Below are positions 45,044-58,513 of a DNA stretch of 64,000 bases, one piece after another. Numbering within the stretch: the first letter of the stretch is position 1; each line of letters begins with the position of its first letter. The DNA lies in contig OX422192.1 in assembly GCA_949130485.1 (NCBI GenBank), positions 496,001-560,000 on the forward strand. Reading direction: 5' to 3'. This stretch comes from Agelas oroides (taxonomy: Eukaryota; Porifera; Demospongiae; Agelasida; Agelasidae). The position numbers and the translations under genes are program-made. The notes beneath the pieces were generated by a model. It did no database searches and was not told the origin of the DNA. It saw nothing but the letters and a program-made list of their open reading frames with translations.

Positions 45044-46843
45044 GCCAGTGGCGGATCTAGAAATTTAGAAAGGGGGGTTCAGTCACCGGCGCGCTTCGCG
45101 CGCCGGAAAATTTTTTGGGTTGCCACGCCAACTTTCTGTCACGTGAACGCATTCATACAATAAAATAAAATATAGCTGCATGGAAGGCCGAACCGAGGGG
45201 TCCGTCACAAAAGAAATCTCGTACACTGTCCGACAGTGTTGTTTTAGTTAACTATAACTTTAACTAAATACATTTTAGTATGGCCTTTTTAAAATTTAGT
45301 TAACCAAAACTACAACTAAAATTTTTTGCTAAGCTGGGAACTATAACTAAAATATCCAAGAACATACAAGAAGAAACCTGTCGGCAGAAATCCAAACTGA
45401 AATCCAGAAATCCACTGTGAAATCCGAAATCCACGTGAAATCCAGTGGATTTCAAAATCTCGTACGCCGAGGCGCGCCGTGGCGGACCCCTCGGGCCGAA
45501 CTGAATATCTCGAAGCAACTCTAGGCCTACTCAAACGTCTGGAGATCAGTAAGGAACTGATACGTGAGTGTGTAACTGTGCCTGGTTGTTGTTGCTGCAT
45601 GCCACTGCTGCATAATCATTTGATGGACTCGTGCAGTTATGTACGCAAAATACATTACTAGCCGTCAAAGGGGGGTGCGTTTGCACCCCCCTTACCCCCC
45701 CTAAATCCGCCACTGCATGCAATCATAGATAATAGAGCATAGTAGGGGTTGGAAACGCGTATATTGCGTGACGTCACTTACAATCCGAGTTGCGCCCGTT
45801 GCGCTTCATTGCTCGGTGGAAGGTGCTCTTGATAGCAGTACAGTTTCGATATAATACACCGCATATGGATTTCATTGCATTAATAATAAGTAAAACACTC
45901 GGACGCATGAAGCGAAGTCCTTCACAAGTTCATTGGAATCAAGGATCACTTTGCTTCTTGATAGGGCTGATGGAAGTATGAAAATAGACCTTTGTGTAAT
46001 TTTCTAGCGGACTGTAGAGTTAGTATTGACATAATGTGAACAACAGATAATTGGCTGGGTAATAAAGAATTGTTTGGCTTGCATAGGTGAACACCAAAAA
46101 AAACAAATCGTAGTTCTTTGGCACGTGAAATTATGCGTAAAAGTAGGTATGTTTTGTGTAATTTTAGTAGGAAAATAATGCAACTTGAAACTTTTTGCCT
46201 GACATAGACTTGTTACGATGTCCATGAGTTGTCGTTTAAGGGAAAAGATGAAGGCCTACCGCAGATGGACTGCGGAGTGAACTCCTCCGGGATGTACCGT
46301 GCAAGTCCCATTGGGGGTGTGGTTTTCGATCGAATGCCGACTGCTAGCAAACTGAGGCTAAACATATAAACTGACAAGATGCGCCACAGTAGAAAGTAGG
46401 AGATTTCCAACAAGCTCTTTGCTATACTGGTGTGCTCATGAACTAAGACTTGTTCGCTCGGACTACCCACGCTAAATTACACGGAAGTAAGTTATACGGA
46501 CTTACAGCAACGCGGATGAAACCCGTAAAACGTTACGTTTCCAATCCCTACTTAGTCTATCAAGCTAGACCCTCTCTCACCTTTCTGGTCTCTCACTTTT
46601 CTGGAGGGTGAGAGATGGTCTAGCTTGATAGACTAATCCCTACTATGCTTCTATTATCTATTTAATATCTATGATGCAATGCAGTCGCGCGTCGGTGCGC
46701 TGCTTACGCGCTTAGCTTTCGCGCGAGCAGTACCACGCCCCCGGCCATTACTTCCGGTTTTGAGGTCATCTCGCACCTACTGTGACCATAGATAGTAGAC
46801 TATCTATGCTGTGACCGATCCGGTTTTTGCCAACCGTAGAAAG
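45044..46843. promoter_or_regulatory. Bidirectional promoter region of RTK3 and PLX2
   Basis: Copy of the RTK1/PLX1 spacer, with the TGACGTCA palindrome at 45769-45776 and the AGTAGGG / CCCTACT inverted borders. It is enlarged by the 670-bp element on the RTK3 side, which moves the conserved core away from RTK3 but not from PLX2. A 32-bp CG-rich stretch (about 46690-46721) is extra relative to PLX1. Confidence 0.5.
45046..45715. mobile_element. 670-bp CAGTGGCGGATCTAG TIR element at the RTK3 start codon
   Basis: Ends CAGTGGCGGATCTAG and the complement CAGTGGCGGATTTAG, flanked by CATGC (45041-45045, 45716-45720). RTK1 has the uninterrupted sequence CATCATGCAATCATAG. The RTK3 initiation codon (45043-45041) lies inside the left target duplication. 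It has no transposase. The ends resemble those of several non-autonomous hAT-like elements, though the duplication seen is 5 bp, not 8. Confidence 0.85.
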
Positions 46844-49800
46844 ATGGCCTGGAACAGATGGAGAACTTGTAGCGCTTTGATTTTGTTGCTATTGGTTGCA
46901 GGGGGAAGGACTCAGCAGCGAGAGTTCTCTCTCTCCGTACGTCCTTCTGACATGAAGGTGGACGGTGGCGGGCGGGTCTTCCTAGCCGCCGGCAATCAGC
47001 TGCTCAGGCTGGACAGCACCCTCGGTCTTCAGGAGAACATGACCCTGGGCAGGAGTGTGCTGAGGGTGGCGCTGAGCGCTGATGAGATGAGAGTGGTGGT
47101 GTGTCTGAGTGACATGTCCTGTGCTGTGTACAACGCGAGTGACTTTGGTGCTGGTGAGCAGTTGAGAAGGATAAGAGCCTCTGCCTCTTCAGAGGTGGTA
47201 GCATTGTTCACTGCAGAGGAGAACAGCTTCTACGTTGGAAGCTTTGTCGGTGGAGCATCAACTTCTATGAACCTCAGACAGTATGGATTTGGTGATAGAG
47301 ATTTTATACGATCAAGAGACTACAGCATTACACGAACTAGTTTCATGAGAACATTTTTTGGTGGCTTTGTGAATGGTACAAATGCTTACTACTTCATGGC
47401 TGATGGTGCTCCTGATGATGTAGAGGGATTGAGAGTGTTGCGAGCCTGTCATGTTTCAAGTTGTTCAGGTTCAACTCAATGCAACTTTGATGCACTGTAT
47501 GAAGTGAGAGTTGATTGTGGTGGAGGTGGCTTTCCAACCACCACGGAGATCTGTGGCCTTTCTTTGCTGGACACATTTGCTGGTTCCCCTAGTACAACTG
47601 TTGTGGTGGCAAGGTGTAATTCAGACAATGGTGGTCGCAATCGAATCTGCTCCTTTCCTTTAACAGACATTAATAATCGTATGGACACATACTACACTCA
47701 GTGTACAGACCCGGGAACAAGAAACAGTGTAGAGATTGAGGTGGCATGGGATCGGGAAATTCAGTGCAATACATTTCAGGTAGGCAATATGTATACATGC
47801 ATGAGTGCATGTAACAGTAGTTCATGTACCAGACAGGACAGCATGAGCCCAGCAGGGAGCAAAAGTTGTCCTGGCTGGATATGCCATAAACAGTAGTATA
47901 GCCCACTATAAATTAAAACATGCAGTTGTTATTCTTCTTAGTTTCAGGACATGTGTCAGTTCACACAACCACTAGCTATTGGTGATGTGGAGGCTGTTGA
48001 TCCTACCCCTGGGTATCCTGTTAGTGGATCACTACGACTGAATTTTGGAAACACAGAGATAACAGCATCAACAGCTGTTATTGTTGACTCCACCAGCATT
48101 ATCTACGTTGGGTACACTAACACCAGTGGAAGCTTTGTGGGAGCGGTAAGAGTTAACCTAGAGATGTTGGAGATTATGTATGATTCACTTTATCTCTTCT
48201 CTTCAACTTGCAGTTTCATATCACTTCCACCTCAAATTCACTCGGCCCAGAAAGAGCATTCTATACCAGTCGTATGTCATCTCCTGTGAGACAGCTGCAG
48301 TGGGAGAGTGAACTGGAGTATGTATATGTGGCTACAGACACATCTGTGAGTGTTAGATACATTTCAGTTTATGTGCAGTGAACAATTCTGATCTGGCTAG
48401 ATCAAACAGATAGAATTGGGTGGAGCCTAAACGCTGTGCAGCATCCTGAGATCTTAGAATTATGTGTACCATTATATATAGAGCATTGTTTTTGAAATTT
48501 TTGACAGTATCGCTATCAGCATATAAATATAAAGATGGCCCAGCCAGCAAAATTATAGCCTCAATTCCAGACCAACATGTCGTTCATTCCCTTGTGTGAT
48601 GCTGGCCCGAAATACTATACATCTCTCATCTTTGTCAGAAGTAAACCCTACATTTTGCATGTGACTAAGTGTACCTAGCCTTAGCCTTGTTCTCAGGCAC
48701 TAAAAAATTTTGGGGAACGCCTGGTACACGCACGTGTGAAGTTTCCTTGGTAATCTGCATGCTACTCTGTTACAGTAAATATCAGCTTATTTCACTTAAC
48801 CTGCTGAAAGGCACCCTGTGAGACACACTTGGAAGGTTTTAAAGTCAGAACTGCTATTGCTTTGACAGCAATGGCTTGCATCATCTTGTTCAAGGTGATC
48901 AGTGAGCTTCAAAGGGAGAGACTGCATCATTCATGTACCGCAGTGTTTTTCAGCATTGAATGACAGACCGCGGTTAGTGTAGCGGAGTAGATTTTACCAA
49001 CTCCTCCAGGAAATCGTAGAGAGCCGCACATGCACAAACAGTGCATACCAGGCACTCCCTCCGATTTTTTGAGTGCCTGGGAACGAGGCTAGTACTAGCC
49101 TCTATTTCCCTAGCTAGAGTGAAGTGTAATAATTGAAAACTTTGTATAAAGGTTCTCCAAATCCGTCTGGAGGAGTGTGCAAACTTCACTGATTGTGAGA
49201 GCTGCATCAGTTACAACAACCCGCTGTGTGGCTGGTGTACTGTGGAGAACAAGTGTTCTCGGAGGTCCCAGTGCCAGAGTGCATTGGAGCCAGTCAGATG
49301 GGTGCAGAACTCCAGCCAGTGCATCTCAACCACAATCACCCCCAACCAGTTCATCCTGGATGACCCAGAGATTGTGAGTGTTTCTTTATAATTGTATTGC
49401 ATATTATTTGCATCACCAATGTGACATACTATCCTATAGCTGACTGTGACAGTCACTCCAGGATTGCCTCCACTGCTGACTAATGAGAGTTACCAGTGCC
49501 GATTTACAGGCAAGGAAGGACTGAGGGTGATTACAGATGCTGAGGAGGTAATTCAAAACACAACATACCAGTGCAACATCACTGGGAGGATCCCTACCTT
49601 CACTGGGGTGCAGCTAGGTAAGATGTACTAAAAGTATTCCAACAGGAACTCACGAGCCACTGAGTATACTATAGGTGCACAATTGGTGTTGTAATCATTT
49701 ATGCACTTACAGCGACAAACTTCAGTTTTGTGAGTTCAGAAGTTGGTATTCCCTTTGCTACTAATGTGGGTGCATTAACTGTGACCAGGTGTGAATCAGC

Positions 49801-52800
49801 AACAAGGTATGCAGTTAGATTCTACTCTATTTAATGTGCTCCTATCCTAGCTGTTACTGTGAGTGGTAGTCTCATGCCCAGGCTCCTGAGTCTGGTAAGA
49901 GACTATTTGAGTGCATGTTCCAACCCACAGCTGCAGTCAGTGTCTCCAGACAGACAATGCTTGTGGGTGGTGTATCTACAACAAAGTGTGCAGTGGTACT
50001 CCAGCTCCCTGTACTGATGAAACTAATTGGTCTCAGGTTAGTCTGTGGCATAACATTAGTGGCATGATATTGTGTCATCATGTGTATGCATCTGTGTACA
50101 TGCCTAGCTGTCATAGTACTGGTAGCGCTGTGTTCCACACACACAGTTGAATGGGACTAACACCACTTACCTGGATGTGTGTCCTCTCTTGGAGCCCTCA
50201 CCCTCCACACCCACTGGAGACTATGTGCAACCAGTGGGTGTTGCTAGAGACATTGAACTACAGACCAGCAACCTTCCAGCTCCTGTGAGTTTAACCATTC
50301 ACTCTTAACCCTTGTTGTCTATGTCAGCAATTGTTTTACCTTCTTCCAGATCAGTGGATTCAGGTATATCTGTACTTTGAGAGGAACTGTTAATCTTCCA
50401 ACTGTCTACAACAATGAGAGCTCACTTACTTGTGTGGTGGACCAAAATCAGGTAATGTACTCTAGGTATGACATTATAATACCCATAATTAGGAAAGATT
50501 TTTTTTTACCTTATAGTAAATAAACATACATGTATGTACTGATGTCCTCTGCAAACTTCCACAGATGATTTTATCCAGTAGTTCCACTGGCAGAGAGAAC
50601 ATTACCATCAGTATTGTGTGGGAAATTGTATCCTCAGGACGTCGACATCCAATTGATCTTCGCACTCCAGTCAGCAGTAAGTACATCCTTGTTAATGATA
50701 TTGTCAGTGTTATGGATGCATGTTTTTGTTGCTTGCAGTGGTTCTGTACAACTGTCCCTTGCTAGCAGACGGTTGCTCCTCATGTCTGGGAGCTAACCTG
50801 GGAAATGGTTTTGATTGTGGCTGGTGTAGTGGGAGCTCAGATGACATGTGTCGTGTTTCAGAGGATTGCCGCAGTCCTGCACAGTTTGCCACCTCTCCAA
50901 ATCAATGTCCTGCTGCAACTATCACCAGTGTCTTTCCAGCTTCAGGACCACCCGAGGGAGGGACAACTGTTAACATTACTGGCACAGATTTAGGAGTGAC
51001 ATATGCTGATATTAACAGGGTCACAATAGGCTCAAGTGCGTGCATCACACAAGAAAATTCTTATATCCCAGGAACACTGATTGTTTGTGAGACCACATTT
51101 ACCAGTGCTCAAGGTTCCCAAGATGTAACAATTACCCTGCAGCGTGGAGCTACCTTGGTTGATGTTGTAGGACCATCACTGTTTACTGTTGTGGCACCGA
51201 CTGTGACAGGAGTGGAACCATCATTTGGTCCAATGTCTGGGGGAACGTCCATTACCATACGAGGCACTGGTCTCAACATCAGCAATGTGGAAGACACACG
51301 AGTGACTCTGGATGGAGAGGATGGACCGGAATGCACAATTCAGATGCTGTAAGTTTTATGAATACTGTATGTAGCTCAGCATGTACATAGTGACCGAGCT
51401 CATGAACAGTAACTTTATTGTATCTGATATTCCAGGGGTATTTCAGGGACAGAGATCAGGTGTGACTCCACAGCCTACCCTTACAACAGTTCACTCCTTC
51501 CTTCAACTGGCTCTGTTGTTGTACACATTGGCAATGCAAATGCCACTGAAGATGGAGTTGAGTTCACTTTCAGAAGAGACCCCACTTTCTCCTCGGTCAC
51601 TCCAACAATGACCATTCCAGCGTAAGTTATGTGGTGCAAACTGCACTCTGCTAACTCACCATGTAATGCAATGTCTGCATCTCATACCTCCAGTGGGGGT
51701 ATTTCCTTGAACTTCACTGGGACAGACCTGGACTCTGTACAGCGTCCAACTCTTGTTGTCAACAACCATATGGCAACACCACCGGTACACACAGTTATGC
51801 AGCTGTGGACTCTTGTGCATGACATTATGGTGGTATTTCCATCTCCCCCAGAGAACAGTGTGTCGTCCTGAGAGTGACACTTTGCTGGTGTGTACTGCTC
51901 CAGCACTCAGTGGTGGTGATCCATTGGACAACAGCATCAACTACACAATCATAATGGACAATGCTCCTGGTCCAAGTAACGACCTGAGACTGAGCTTGGC
52001 TCCTAACCCTAGTATTGCTACTGATGGCCTTGATACTACTGACTACACACCCGGTGCAGGAACTGCAATCACCATTAATGTAAGGACTACAAGTTTGATT
52101 AGTGAACAGTGATTTATATGATGATGTTGTTGTGTTCTGTGTGATGTTTAGGGTTTGAACCTGAACTCAGTTGATGTGAGTGAGATACGAGTGTGGGTTG
52201 GTGGAGAACCTTGTGTTATCATCAGCGTCGGTGAGACCACGGTAGGTTGGTGTACACATGTATGTCAGTGAGACTATACTGAAGGTGACAGTCAAGTACT
52301 TGTTCCTTGTAGATTGTCTGCACCCCTCCTTCACAAGCACCAGGGGGCGTGACTGCAGCAACTGTGATGGTGAGTACAAGTAGTGCTTTCACAGGTTGTG
52401 TGTACTACCACTGAATGGCTTCTTTCTTCTCTAGGTGATGATTGGGAGAAACTCCAATTTCACTGTTGGGACACTGACATACACATCAACCGGCGGCTTA
52501 AACTTACAACTCATAATACCGGTTATCGTTGGCCCAGTTGCACTTGTACTGCTGTTGAGTATGCTGGTGATCTGCATCATCATATGTGTGACCAGATCAT
52601 CAGCACGGGCAAAGGACAAGCGTTTGACTACTCTTCTCTCGCAAATGGAACTCTGGGAACTTGAGATGGCCGATGAGTGCAAGAGAGGTGAGCAGTTGGA
52701 TATCCTGATAATGTTGTTGATGTAGTTGTTTGTCTTTGAGCTTCTTATGAGTACGAGTTCTGACATGGCATTAGCAGCCCGTAAGATGAAGGGTTAAACT

Positions 52801-55800
52801 TGGCATGGATCAAACCAAATTTAACCCCTTCCTCTTTTGGGTTTGACCACAATAGTTGCTGAGCAGTACATCTCCGAGGGGTGCCGTGATTCTGTGACAT
52901 GAGCTATTACATAGAATTTATGTTAACCTTATGGCACTTGTGATCAATAACCCCTTTGAAGTTTCTTTCACGCCTAAATGTTACTATACCCTCAATAAAA
53001 CAGTACCATGTTTCATAGACAGCCGAACCAATTTAGAATACGAATACACTATTGATGGTCAACAGTCATAATGCCTACCCCAAATCTCAAGTGACTTGTG
53101 TACAATACTAGTCACACAAAGGTCAGCTACTTTCCCAAACAAAGCTCCTTCACATGCTAGGAATGGCTTCTGTTATGGCCTCTCTTAGGTACCTAGCTAC
53201 TGAGCTCAATTAGGAAACTGCACTTTGCTTCCTAGCAGCTGATGCAGCACTCAAAACAGACAAGCAAACTGCCCTCTAGTTCTGTGGCAGTATCCAAAAC
53301 AGACACACTCTGTACCTATGTTACATTACCTCTCTTGTGTAGCTACCTCCTTTGTTCTTCTCTGAATCTTTTGACACACTCACACACAGCCTTGGTTAAA
53401 TTTCAAAATGAACACAGTGAATGTGCAGCTGTCTTTTTGTTGGGGGTCACCTGTATTATTCTTGTAGATGGATACTGTGTGCATCATGTATGATCCTGAG
53501 TTTACTTGTAGCTAGCTATGGTTCATGGCATAGCAACGTAGTAGCCCTCAGTTTAGATTGGCTATCTTAAATGAGATCATGGCATTCCTGCTCATGAATT
53601 ACTCTTCATTGCGACAATTGTCTGGCTGTGAATATGATAACAGTGGCATACCAATACGCCCATTTACAAGCCCAGTGGGAGCACTTAGCACAGCAGGTGG
53701 GTGGAATGTGCATGATATCCATGTATGGTGGTCAGCTATTTACATCTTTCAGTGTAGAATATGAGCTTACCATGCTGTAACTCTAGCTAGGATTTATGGA
53801 GGCCTGCTCATTTTCACTTTCTGTGTTGATGATGTGAGATATCAACAGAAATGTTGCGAATGCAGACAGACATCTTTGTCATAGCCTACACAAAATAATT
53901 CACTATCAATTTCTGACTGATGTACAATCATAACGGTGACTTCAGAGCTGAGGGGTATATGTATTCTGATACTGAAACGTGAGAGTGAAATGGCTTCCCA
54001 ATAGTTTGCTGACGAATAAATGACAGTAAGGGTCTCACATAAACTGATACTTGAGACAGAAAGCGTGAATACCTGTAGAACTGTCAGTTGATGATTGAAA
54101 CTTATACCACCTGGGAAATGAACGAAGCGTGACCAGAGATGTTATAGTGCCATGCTTGATTGCCTCTTGATTGGGCGAAGCATTGCTGGCCTCTTCCCTA
54201 GGTCACTACCACCACTAGCTCATTATTGCCTGAGGTATGACAAACACTGCCTGTTTTGACCCCATGGGCAATCAAAGACTAGTAAAAGTGTTGCCATGGC
54301 AACAAGGTACAGTAGTGGGTGGCTGGCACAGTGAGGGCTTTTTCCTGTTTGCAGTGTTTGGCCTACCATTAACATTTAATTTTAATCTCAGATGCCGTTA
54401 GTTTTGGTTTGTCCCTGTTTGCAGTGTTTCGACTACTCATTTCATTTTTATCTTTCACCTGAATGGTGGTATCCCAATGAAGCACTTCACCTGGTAGATT
54501 AATATATAGGACCTGGGACTCTTAATTGGTTCGTGGTTGCTGAATGTTTCGTTTTTTGTTGAATGTACACATCAATCATAGTGGTAAAGTGGTGATGTCT
54601 GCTGGCATTGTTACCATAACAGAGTTGTTTCAACCCACAATTTAGGAATGGTGTTTCAAAACAGTTTAGACTGGAGATAAAACGTTCCAAAAATCAGCTG
54701 ACAGAGCCTATAGCCTCGTACCCAGGGTCTTTCTTGTGCGTGAAAGAGGGAATAAACCTGACTAGAGAAAGCGGCCTGCTGACTTCCTTGTGCAAATAGA
54801 AGCTCCTACGTAGAGATTATATCTACCCTTGTACCCAGGCTCTTTCTATTGCCGGGCAACTAGGGATTAGCCAAATGAGTAAAGGCTTTAGGTTTTCATT
54901 GTGGGCTTGAGTCAGTACCTCTGTTCCTCTCTAGAGGTTTTTGGTGGGTTTCCTCCAAAGAAGATTAGGTTAATGGGAGACCAACCAGGCTAGAGAGAGT
55001 CTGCATGCCTTGCAGATAGAAGCTCATATGTAGAAGTTTTATATCGGGCTAGTATATCTAGGACTTTGGAGTGTAGGGAGGAATGATAGATTGTGTGAGG
55101 TCAGAGGTTAGCCAAGTTGGCATGGGAACACCTGTGTTAGTTACACGTGCCCATAGGACATAACACCTAGTCAAAAATGTTGTCACACAGATTCCATCGA
55201 GACACACTCCTGTACGTCAGTCCATGTCTGTTTTGTAACAAGATAAAATGCTGTTTAGCTTGGCACACACGAGTGTGCAAACGGTTGCTAATTGAACCGA
55301 GTGTTTAATTATCAACCCGAGGGGACATGTAAGGTGTGTAGCTAGCTAGATGCTAGAAGAAAAGCCAGCTTGTCATATTCTTATCTCCATTTTAATTGGC
55401 TATCCCTTATGGAAATAGTTGTAAGATCTTATAAGAATCTTGTAAGAAACATGGTTTCTTATAAGATTCGCTCATTTCTTATAAGATTAAAAATTCTTGT
55501 GAAGTAATTTTAAGTTCTTGTAAGAATCTTATATGAAACACAGTTTCTTATAAGATTCAGTCCTCTTTCTTATAAGATCAAAATTTTTTACAATCTTATA
55601 AGAATCAACATTTCTTGCAAGATAACATGTACACTTATATATTGTTACCAGAGGTACATATATGTGACTAATAATAACCATACCACACTTGTGCTGTATT
55701 TTCACTTGCCTGCAGCTCGTGAAAATACAGCCGCACACTCGTGCAATATCCTGCCATATTGCCTTCTCACCCATCAAATAATATAGAACGTGTATAGGTA

Positions 55801-58470
55801 TCAGTGTTCCTGGCAAACCAAGAAATGAAAAGGTATGGCATGCAGTTCCTTTAATAGCACATAGAGCTATATAGCTGGGGTAGTAACTAGCTAGGCTCTG
55901 TAACCATGTCCTTAAGCTCAATGGCACTATGAATATCATATAATTGCTATTCAAACAAGGTGTTTCTAGGGGTGTAGCCTATTGTCAGGAGAATGCTAAA
56001 GGCATGCACAATCAGCTAGATATATAGCCTATATATGGGCATCTGAGGTGCAGCTTACAGCCTTTTGTCACAACTGCAACAGCATACACACATAGATACG
56101 TTATATAATTGTTACTACTAGCTCTGTGCTACGTATCTCACAACTTGAGTATTGTAAAACTTACACCATGCCAGCTAGCTAAGATGCCAGCAGCTACAGG
56201 CTGTTACTGTAAACAATTATTGGCTCCAGTCTAAGCAGCTGTATTTTATTTTACAGCTGCTGCTCACTTATTTCAAATTTCAGTGAAGTTCTTTGCTTGA
56301 AGGAGTGTAGCTCAAGTAGCTCTGTGATTTATGGCTATTGAATTAGTCTTGTTTAGCTTTGTTGGTAGTTAGCCAAGCTAAATCTAGTGAAAATTATGCC
56401 TGAGGTGTAGCTTCCTATCGGCAGACAGAGAATTAAGGGTGAGTCCAAACTTCTCTAGCTGTTCATATATAGTCCTAATTATAGTTAGGTATGTATAGAT
56501 ATCTGTAGTGCCTTCACAACTCAAAAGCTTCAAGTCTAGCATTAGTTCTCTATAAGTGTATACCCTGTATCTATGACTATAGGTATAGCTTATCTCATAA
56601 GGTAAACTGGGCTAGATAGTATCGCTTCAAATCTGGCAGACAGTTTATATTGGCTATTGGCTAACCACAGCAGAGTGGCATATGTTGCATGCCTTGTACT
56701 AATCCTGCAGTTGTTCAGCTTGCACTCTTTACATGCAAGCCAATACAAAGAAGACAGTTTTTTCTTGTTCTGCTTTTTAAAAATTTCTTATAAGACAATT
56801 TGTCATAAGATTTCTGTACAACAATCCTATAAGAATCATAAATTTTCTTACAAGAGATTTCGGACGGTTGCACAAGATTCTTATAAGAATATCACAAGAT
56901 TCCTAAAACTTTCTTATAAGAATGTCCCAAATCCCTTATAAGAAACTGTACTTAAGCCCTGGGAAGTTCTTATAAGATTTTACTAAATCTTATAAGAATC
57001 TTATAAGATTCTTGTGACTTTTTGCATAAGGGATGTTTGTAATTGTGTACTGATTGATAAGCCTTTAACTGCTGACAAATTTGTTCATAGAGACAGACCG
57101 TATGTATTGTGTACACTGTACCAGACATTGAGTAGTCTGTGTATCACATTGAGCTTTCAATAACAACTGAAAGAGATTGCATAGCAACAATTTGTCGAAG
57201 CCCTAACAACCGTGAGAAGGGTACGTGAACTGGGACATATTTGGTGTCTTCAGCATTTTACCTATTAGTTCAGAATTGAGTGACCCACACATCATGTTTC
57301 AATTAGGAAGAAAACCCGTTGCTATGTAATAGTTATACCCTAGCCCTGTCTTCGACTCCTCCCTAGTTTTTTGGATGACTACGCACGTATATTATGCACC
57401 AATAAAGCTGGGGAGGAGCCTGGGGAACCAGACGAGAATATCCCTCCCTGTGGGGTGGTCATTTACACATTGGTGTTGGGCCTTGCAATGAGCAAGAACA
57501 CTGCCCAGGGATATAGCTATTATACAGCCAATCGTTACCTAGGCAACACCACTCAATAGAAAAGAAATACATGAGAAACAATCTTTATGGTAATGGACAT
57601 TGGGTTATGTGTTGACAGGGTTGATCTAAGCTTCAGTGAGGATATTGCCACGGAGATGTTGACTGGGTGCTGGTCAAAGTGATATTGCCAGGATATTACT
57701 AGAGGAAGTTGCTGTCAGTTCAGCAGAATTTGATTGACCACTGACAGTGAATTAGTCTTGTCTGTGAGGAAGTGTGCTCAATGGCAGTGATGAGGTTGGT
57801 CATGTGTGGAGGTTCAAAGCTTTTGAGGGTGTTTTGGTCACCCTAGCTGGCTTCCCAGCTCCAATAGGGCTGCTGGACATCTCACTGTAAGAGTTCTCTC
57901 AAAGAAACCTCTTTTGGGAAGAACGTAATGCCCCCCTGACAAGTGGCTTATCATATATTAATCTTTGGTTGTCTGGTAGCCAAGTATTATTGCTCCCAAT
58001 GGACCCCTTGTCTATCAATATATAGACTTACACACAGCCCTCTGTGTAGACTTTACACACAGCACTCTATGTAGACTTTACACACAGCTCTCTGTGTAGA
58101 CTTTACACACAGCCCTCTGTGTTTCCAGCATAACCTCCCAGCACCAAACTCAGCTTTAGTTTTGGTGGTTGTTTGCAGTATGGAATAGTGGAGTTATTAT
58201 TATGTGTATTGCTACTACTGTATTATGGACTAAATGCCGACAATTAATCTGTGTTTCACTGGTCAACTTGAGTGACTATACAGTCACTGCAAACTCTCAG
58301 ATGTAGTGGTTATTTGAGTCTAGGGCAGCCAAACCAAGCCTAGCCTGGTAATACCTGAATAAAGCAACATTTTAATTTGGGGTAGGAGATAAAAGCGGAC
58401 TTCTGCGGGACTTGAACCTGCGTTGTAGGCTGCCTTAGAGGAGTGCTCTATGAAGTGACTGATTCATCTC

Positions 58471-58513
<43 letters not shown>

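Noticed and set aside
45316-45600. Frame inside the CAGTGGCGG element
   Set aside because: No transposase or other domain visible; composed of repeated AAATCCA-type sequence. The element appears non-autonomous.
46844-52725. PLX2 as a kinase-less truncated receptor ending at 52725
   Set aside because: The frame past 52687 is intron readthrough; the exon at 58531 restores the plexin sequence with correct phase.
55420-57015. CRISPR-like array from regularly spaced TCTTATAAGA
   Set aside because: The repeats are 10-bp palindromes in an animal intron, irregularly spaced and inverted at two ends of an element; nothing resembles cas genes or spacers.
58395-58470. tRNA-like segment (GCAGGTTCAAGTCCCGC on the minus strand)
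   Set aside because: It has a T-arm-like stretch but no convincing acceptor, D-arm or anticodon stem. At most a tRNA-derived SINE or decayed tRNA.
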